Origin: Exiguobacterium undae DSM 14481
GTDB lineage: Bacteria > Bacillota > Bacilli > Exiguobacteriales > Exiguobacteriaceae
Assembly: GCF_000620805.1 (NCBI RefSeq)
Contig: NZ_KK211187.1
Coordinates: forward strand, 1,536,398 to 1,600,397
Direction of reading: 5' to 3'
Length of the DNA stretch: 64,000 nt
The notes under the pieces are model-generated. The model did not search any database. It saw only the letters and a program-made list of their open reading frames with translations, and was not told the DNA's origin. Made by a program: the position numbers and the translations under genes. Below are positions 60,616 through 64,000 of this stretch, piece after piece. Position 1 is the first letter of the stretch, and each line of letters opens with the position of its first letter.

Positions 60616-61443
60616 CTAATGCATTTCCGCCCAAACGGTTTCAAATGCGGTTCCCTTCACATCAAAATAAGCATGTATCGGTTCGTAAAAAAGATAGCCC
60701 CCCTTAATTAATTGAAACTGATTCGTGACCCCGTCTGCCAGTGTCACGTCAACCATCCGCAACTCCGGATCGTTCTGAATGCTGGATGGCAGTTCGGAGT
60801 CGGCCAGTGGCGTTGCCGTACTTAGACCAGTCAACAGATTCGTCCAGGAGGCGGACGGCGCAAGCGACGCTTTCCGCTCCGAATCCCGCGTCCGTTCGGT
60901 CTGATAGCTGATGTCCGTGATCGTTTGATCGAGACGAAGGTGTCGGAAATAGTCCGGTCGAAAGGTCGTTTGATCAAGTATCCGGACGATTCGTTGCCCG
61001 TCCTCCTGACCGATTGCGAGCAGTCGGATGGAAGGGGCATATCCTTGTAGCTCGTAAATCGTATAGTCTGTCAGGTTCGAGGCGAAGGGCTGTTTTGAAA
61101 AAATCGTTTCGTTTTCTTCAGTCAACGTGTTTTCGGACGTCCCTAACTTCCGACCGCGCAGTTGAGACACTGCCTGTCCGCTGATTGTCGTGTCCGCCTG
61201 GATATACATCTGCTCCTGATAGACGAGTCCGGGCAGCATCGAGGCGGTCGATTGGTCGATCGGCGGCTGGATCCAGGAGTCGATCCGGTCATATTGCAAC
61301 AGACCGATCAGCAGGCTAGCTGCCAAAATCAGTTGCGGTAAACGATGCCTCCGTTTTTTCCGGCGGAGCCCCTGCTCCATCCGGGCGTGAACGGTATCCG
61401 GTACGGGAATGTCTTTGAACACGGTCTCAAGTTGCTGTTTCAT
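60616..61443 (-). CDS. Anti-sigma factor of the ECF system
   Basis: 275 residues. A short cytoplasmic N-terminus with IPVPDTVHARMEQGLRRKKR, one membrane helix (residues about 37-48 to 50) and an extracellular domain of about 220 residues with no clear homology. Its start overlaps the sigma factor stop by 4 bp (TGA/ATG), the usual sigma/anti-sigma arrangement. The DUF4179/RsiV-like role is inferred from context. It ends in TAG at 60616. Confidence 0.75.
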   Translation of the reverse strand: MKQQLETVFKDIPVPDTVHARMEQGLRRKKRRHRLPQLILAASLLIGLLQYDRIDSWIQPPIDQSTASMLPGLVYQEQMYIQADTTISGQAVSQLRGRKLGTSENTLTEENETIFSKQPFASNLTDYTIYELQGYAPSIRLLAIGQEDGQRIVRILDQTTFRPDYFRHLRLDQTITDISYQTERTRDSERKASLAPSASWTNLLTGLSTATPLADSELPSSIQNDPELRMVDVTLADGVTNQFQLIKGGYLFYEPIHAYFDVKGTAFETVWAEMH

Positions 61444-61967
61444 CCGGATTCTCCTCCTTTCATTTGGTGCCGTTGCAGTTTTTGAATTGTCCGGTATAAC
61501 GTACTTTTCACCGTACTGATCGGAATATCGAGCAAGTCAGCGATTTCCTGAAAGGAATAATCGGCTTGGTATCGCAAGAGCAGTAACGACCGTTCATTGA
61601 CCTCAAGTCGTTCGAGCAAGTCCGCCAGATAAAGTTGATCGACGACCAGATTCTCAAAGGAGGAACTTTCGATATCGTCGACAGCCCCTGTGTCCTCATA
61701 TGTCAACGTCAGTTGTTGATGTTTTTTTAACAGGCGCAAGGCCGAGTTGATTGTGATCCGGGTCAGCCAGGTCTTGAAATACGAGACCTCTTTTAAAGAC
61801 GTTCGGTATTTCCAGGCGCGGAAAGCGACTTCCTGAACGTTTTCGAGTGCTTCTTGCTCCTGTTTCAAGTACACATAAGATATCCGATAGATGTATTGTT
61901 CTTCTGCATACAAAGCAGTCAAGAACATTTCATCCGTCCAAGTGCCTGCTATTTTTTTACGCAACAC
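61440..61967 (-). CDS. ECF-type RNA polymerase sigma factor
   Basis: 175 residues. Region 2: YAEEQYIYRISYVYLKQEQEA, ENVQEVAFRAWKYRTSLK and FKTWLTRITINSALRLLKK. Region 4: NERSLLLLRYQADYSFQEIA and PISTVKSTLYRTIQKLQ. It fits the SigV/SigM-like group of Bacillales. GTG at 61967 (or the adjacent TTG) follows a GGGAGGGAAGG site. It probably drives its own promoter. Confidence 0.9.
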   Translation of the reverse strand: MLRKKIAGTWTDEMFLTALYAEEQYIYRISYVYLKQEQEALENVQEVAFRAWKYRTSLKEVSYFKTWLTRITINSALRLLKKHQQLTLTYEDTGAVDDIESSSFENLVVDQLYLADLLERLEVNERSLLLLRYQADYSFQEIADLLDIPISTVKSTLYRTIQKLQRHQMKGGESG

Positions 61968-61996
61968 CCTTCCTCCCTCCTTTCCCTTCTAACCGT

Positions 61997-62025
61997 TAGA
62001 CTCTGGATTGTTCCATTTGGTTTCA
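61997..62025 (-). promoter_or_regulatory. ECF-type autoregulatory promoter
   Basis: Minus strand TGAAAC (62020-62025), 17-nt spacer, AGTCTA (61997-62002), about 30 nt before the sigma gene. Bacillus ECF promoters have TGAAAC and CGTCTA-like elements. Confidence 0.6.
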
Positions 62026-62119
62026 AAAAAATCAAAATTATGTAAATTTTCTTTTCTTGTCATGAAAAGTTCGTTACGCTGATAGGACATACGATACGTA
62101 AAATGAAAGGATGATTCAT

Positions 62120-63157
62120 ATGCCGACATGGCAACAAAATATCACAGCACTCATGCGCCAGCATGAGATTTCCGGAACGGTACGCGTAACACAATCGGAA
62201 CAACCGTTACTGGCAACGGCACATGGTTACGCCAACCGGACATACAACATTCCGAATCAACATTCGACCCGGTTCGGGATCGCTTCAGGATGCAAGCTGT
62301 TCACAGCTGTCGCGATTCTTCGGTTGGTCGAAAACAATCAACTGGCGTTAGAAGACGAAGTGTCGAGCTTTCTTGTGTTGGACGGCATCGATTTGCAGGG
62401 CGTGACGATTCATCACTTGTTGACACATACGTCCGGAATCGTCGACTATTTTGACGAAGAGACGATGGATGACTTCGAAGAGCTGTTTACGACATTTCCA
62501 ATGTACCGATTGCGCACACCACGTGATTTTCTGCAATTGGTCGGCAACCGTCCCCGTGTCAACGAGGCAGGTGTCCGTTTTCAATACAACAACTTCGGTT
62601 ATGTCTTGTTAGGCATCTTGATTGAAACCATCAGTGGTCAATCCTTCCCCGAGTTCATCCAACACCATATCTTTGACCGGGCGCAGATGAAGCGATCGGG
62701 TTATTTTTCCTTTGACGCCTTGCCTGAGGATACGGCAATCGGATACATCGATCAGACCGCTGGATCGTGGCGGACGAATCAATACGCGTTGCCGGTCATC
62801 GGTGGACCTGATGGTGGAGCGTTTGTGACAGTGGATGACTTAGAACGCTTTTGGCAGGCCTTGATGAGCCACACTCTCCTGTCCCAATCCTTCACTGAAC
62901 TGCTCTTCCAACCACATGTGACGGAACGGGAAACGTCGGGGTATGGATACGGTGTCTGGCTCGAGCTGACCAGTGCCGGAGACGTCTGGAAATACCACAT
63001 CATGGGTTATGATCCGGGCGTCAGCTGCCACTCCGCCTACTATCCGCATGATGCTACGATTGTTTCTGTCTTATGCAATCAGTCAAAAGGTGCCTACACG
63101 ATCAGCAAGGCTGTCGAAGAAACGTTGTTCAAGTGTGCAAAGGAGGAGCGTTCATGA
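62120..63157 (+). CDS. Serine hydrolase of the class C beta-lactamase family
   Basis: 345 residues, no signal peptide, so it is cytoplasmic. Active-site motifs: SGCK (SxxK) near residue 57, YNN (YxN) near residue 155 and HIMGYDPG in place of the KTG box. HHLLTHTSGI is typical of esterase-like members. It is probably an esterase or peptidase rather than an antibiotic-degrading enzyme. I chose the ATG at 62120 (AAAGGATG 6 nt upstream). It overlaps the next gene by 4 bp (ATGA). Confidence 0.85.
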   Translation: MPTWQQNITALMRQHEISGTVRVTQSEQPLLATAHGYANRTYNIPNQHSTRFGIASGCKLFTAVAILRLVENNQLALEDEVSSFLVLDGIDLQGVTIHHLLTHTSGIVDYFDEETMDDFEELFTTFPMYRLRTPRDFLQLVGNRPRVNEAGVRFQYNNFGYVLLGILIETISGQSFPEFIQHHIFDRAQMKRSGYFSFDALPEDTAIGYIDQTAGSWRTNQYALPVIGGPDGGAFVTVDDLERFWQALMSHTLLSQSFTELLFQPHVTERETSGYGYGVWLELTSAGDVWKYHIMGYDPGVSCHSAYYPHDATIVSVLCNQSKGAYTISKAVEETLFKCAKEERS

Positions 63158-63558
63158 ATTTTTACACGGCAAGCAGCTTCCGCAACATCGAAGACGTCCA
63201 ATTCATAAACGACCGACTGATCAAGCAAGGTCATCACCTGACGTACGACTGGACACAATCGGAACGGGTCGATATGCCGGCTGCCCTGCAACGGATCGGA
63301 CAGCTGGAACTCGATGCCGTCCAGGCGAGCGATTGCTTGATTTTAGTACTCCCTGCCGGAAAAGGCAGCCACGTCGAGCTCGGGATTGCCCTTGCCAACC
63401 GGATTCCGGTTTTCCTTTGTATGCTCGATTCGACGAGTTGGACCGGTTCGGAAGCGAGCACGTTTTATCATATCGGTGATGTCAGACCGTGCTTCGGTCA
63501 AACTGAGGACTGGGTCCGGACCATCCTCGACGCGATGGCTGAGCGGACAGTCCGATGA
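63154..63558 (+). CDS. Nucleoside 2-deoxyribosyltransferase-like protein
   Basis: 134 residues. NFYTASSFRNIEDVQFINDR, LTYDWTQSE, ASDCLILVLPAGKGSHVELG and the downstream FYHIGDV fit small Rossmann-like proteins of the nucleoside deoxyribosyltransferase superfamily; the Glu in SHVELG corresponds to the catalytic Glu. Substrate unknown. AAGGAGG precedes the ATG, which overlaps the hydrolase stop; its own stop overlaps the next gene. Confidence 0.7.
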   Translation: MNFYTASSFRNIEDVQFINDRLIKQGHHLTYDWTQSERVDMPAALQRIGQLELDAVQASDCLILVLPAGKGSHVELGIALANRIPVFLCMLDSTSWTGSEASTFYHIGDVRPCFGQTEDWVRTILDAMAERTVR

Positions 63559-64000
63559 GGCGGATCGTTCTTCTGACCGTCGGCAAGACACATGCCGGAA
63601 AATCAACGTTTGCCGACCGCTTGTCCCGGTTGTACCCATCGTTTCTTGTTATCGATCAAGACGTGCATGCCCGTTTCCTGAACACCCATTATCAAAAATT
63701 GTTACCGCTCGACGGTCCAAACCACTTAAAACATCAACTGACGGACACGATTGTCGAACATGCCCGTCGTCAGTCTGACCTGCATCTGATTGTCTGCAAT
63801 GCCAATCTGTCAAAAAAACAGCGCATCCGCTTTTTACAACAGTTTCCAAAGGATCAGTACCGAACGATTCTCGTTCACTTTGACCTTGCCGAAGAAGTTC
63901 TGTTGGCGCGGGTTGACGCTTCCATAAAGGATCGTGCGGAAATCCGCGGTGCAGAAGATTACCGGCAGATCTTGTCCCGTCAACGATTGGAACGTCCTGA
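63555..64000 (+). CDS. P-loop ATPase/kinase-like protein (3' end outside window)
   Basis: 148 codons are visible. Walker A is GKTHAGKSTFADRL near residue 10, followed by FLVIDQD as a Walker-B-like strand and LVHFDLAEEVLLARVDA later, a layout typical of small zeta-toxin/kinase-like P-loop proteins. It starts at ATG 63555, overlapping the previous stop (ATGA). No stop codon occurs before the window edge. Third gene of a coupled operon. Confidence 0.75.
   Translation, partial: MRRIVLLTVGKTHAGKSTFADRLSRLYPSFLVIDQDVHARFLNTHYQKLLPLDGPNHLKHQLTDTIVEHARRQSDLHLIVCNANLSKKQRIRFLQQFPKDQYRTILVHFDLAEEVLLARVDASIKDRAEIRGAEDYRQILSRQRLERP

Noticed and set aside
1-64000. tRNA, rRNA, insertion sequences, prophage or toxin-antitoxin pairs
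   Set aside because: None seen on either strand; the tyrosine recombinase and resolvase-like protein have no element-type neighbours.

Overview
The window looks like chromosomal DNA of a low-to-mid GC Gram-positive bacterium of the order Bacillales; the gene set and the roughly balanced base composition fit Exiguobacterium best. That genus call is inference from gene content, not a search. Support comes from strong AGGAGG-type ribosome binding sites on nearly every gene, sigma-B type promoters (GTTT-N13/15-GGGWAT) in front of classic general-stress genes, a TPP riboswitch driving ykoEDC, parE-parC, YwnA/YwnB, an AmaP-DUF2273-Asp23 operon and a YxlE-YxlF-YxlG-like operon. No rRNA, tRNA, CRISPR array, complete insertion sequence or prophage was seen.

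Layout. 0-5.3 kb: the end of an FTR1 iron permease, a sigma-B driven YflT-domain stress protein, a YolD-like protein, an alpha/beta hydrolase, a WYL regulator and two small membrane proteins, one of only 36 residues. 5.4-12 kb: leftward MoxR-DUF58-membrane protein operon, DUF3006 with a ComEC-type metallohydrolase and a histidine phosphatase, and a SatD-DUF3307 pair under three evenly spaced 22-bp dyads. 12-18 kb: Nudix hydrolase, topoisomerase IV (parE-parC) and a CoA-binding protein. 18.4-27.5 kb, rightward: a Xer-type tyrosine recombinase preceded by a perfect dif-like palindrome, a SWIM/SNF2 helicase, ribosomal protein L25/Ctc with a sigma-B promoter, then the TPP riboswitch with the thiamine-precursor ECF transporter YkoEDC and an FAD oxidoreductase. 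27.5-32.4 kb: three tandem members of a lipoprotein family I do not recognise, two of which seem to start at AUU/AUC. 32.4-37.7 kb: IsdG-like haem oxygenase, GNAT, nucleotidyltransferase, several unknowns, and a TetR regulator facing a membrane protein across paired operators.

37.7-43.9 kb is a leftward operon for a Nik/Opp/Cnt-type ABC importer plus a MATE exporter. It lies behind a sigma-A promoter whose spacer is a Zur-like box, so zinc (probably a metallophore complex) is the more likely cargo. Three of its genes carry lesions: a frameshift at codon 2 of the second permease, an in-frame amber codon in the second ATPase, and an in-frame amber codon in the MATE gene. 44-53.4 kb: a soluble PAS-chemoreceptor, a deleted SDR gene, the sigma-B driven alkaline-shock operon, an intact SDR, a luciferase-like monooxygenase, an orphan LolD-type ATPase, YwnA/YwnB, a serine-resolvase homologue that lacks the catalytic serine, and a DUF4256 protein. 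53.4-56.7 kb is a visibly AT-richer island with a regulator, an unknown gene and a YxlEFG-like ABC module. 56.7-64 kb: a PAS-GGDEF protein, two hydrolases, HAD phosphatase with GNAT, an ECF sigma factor/anti-sigma pair with a probable autoregulatory promoter, a beta-lactamase-family hydrolase, a deoxyribosyltransferase-like protein and the start of a P-loop ATPase.

The connecting theme is stress and metal or cofactor homeostasis: three sigma-B promoters, one ECF system, one Zur-type and one TPP control point, and several small autoregulated switches.
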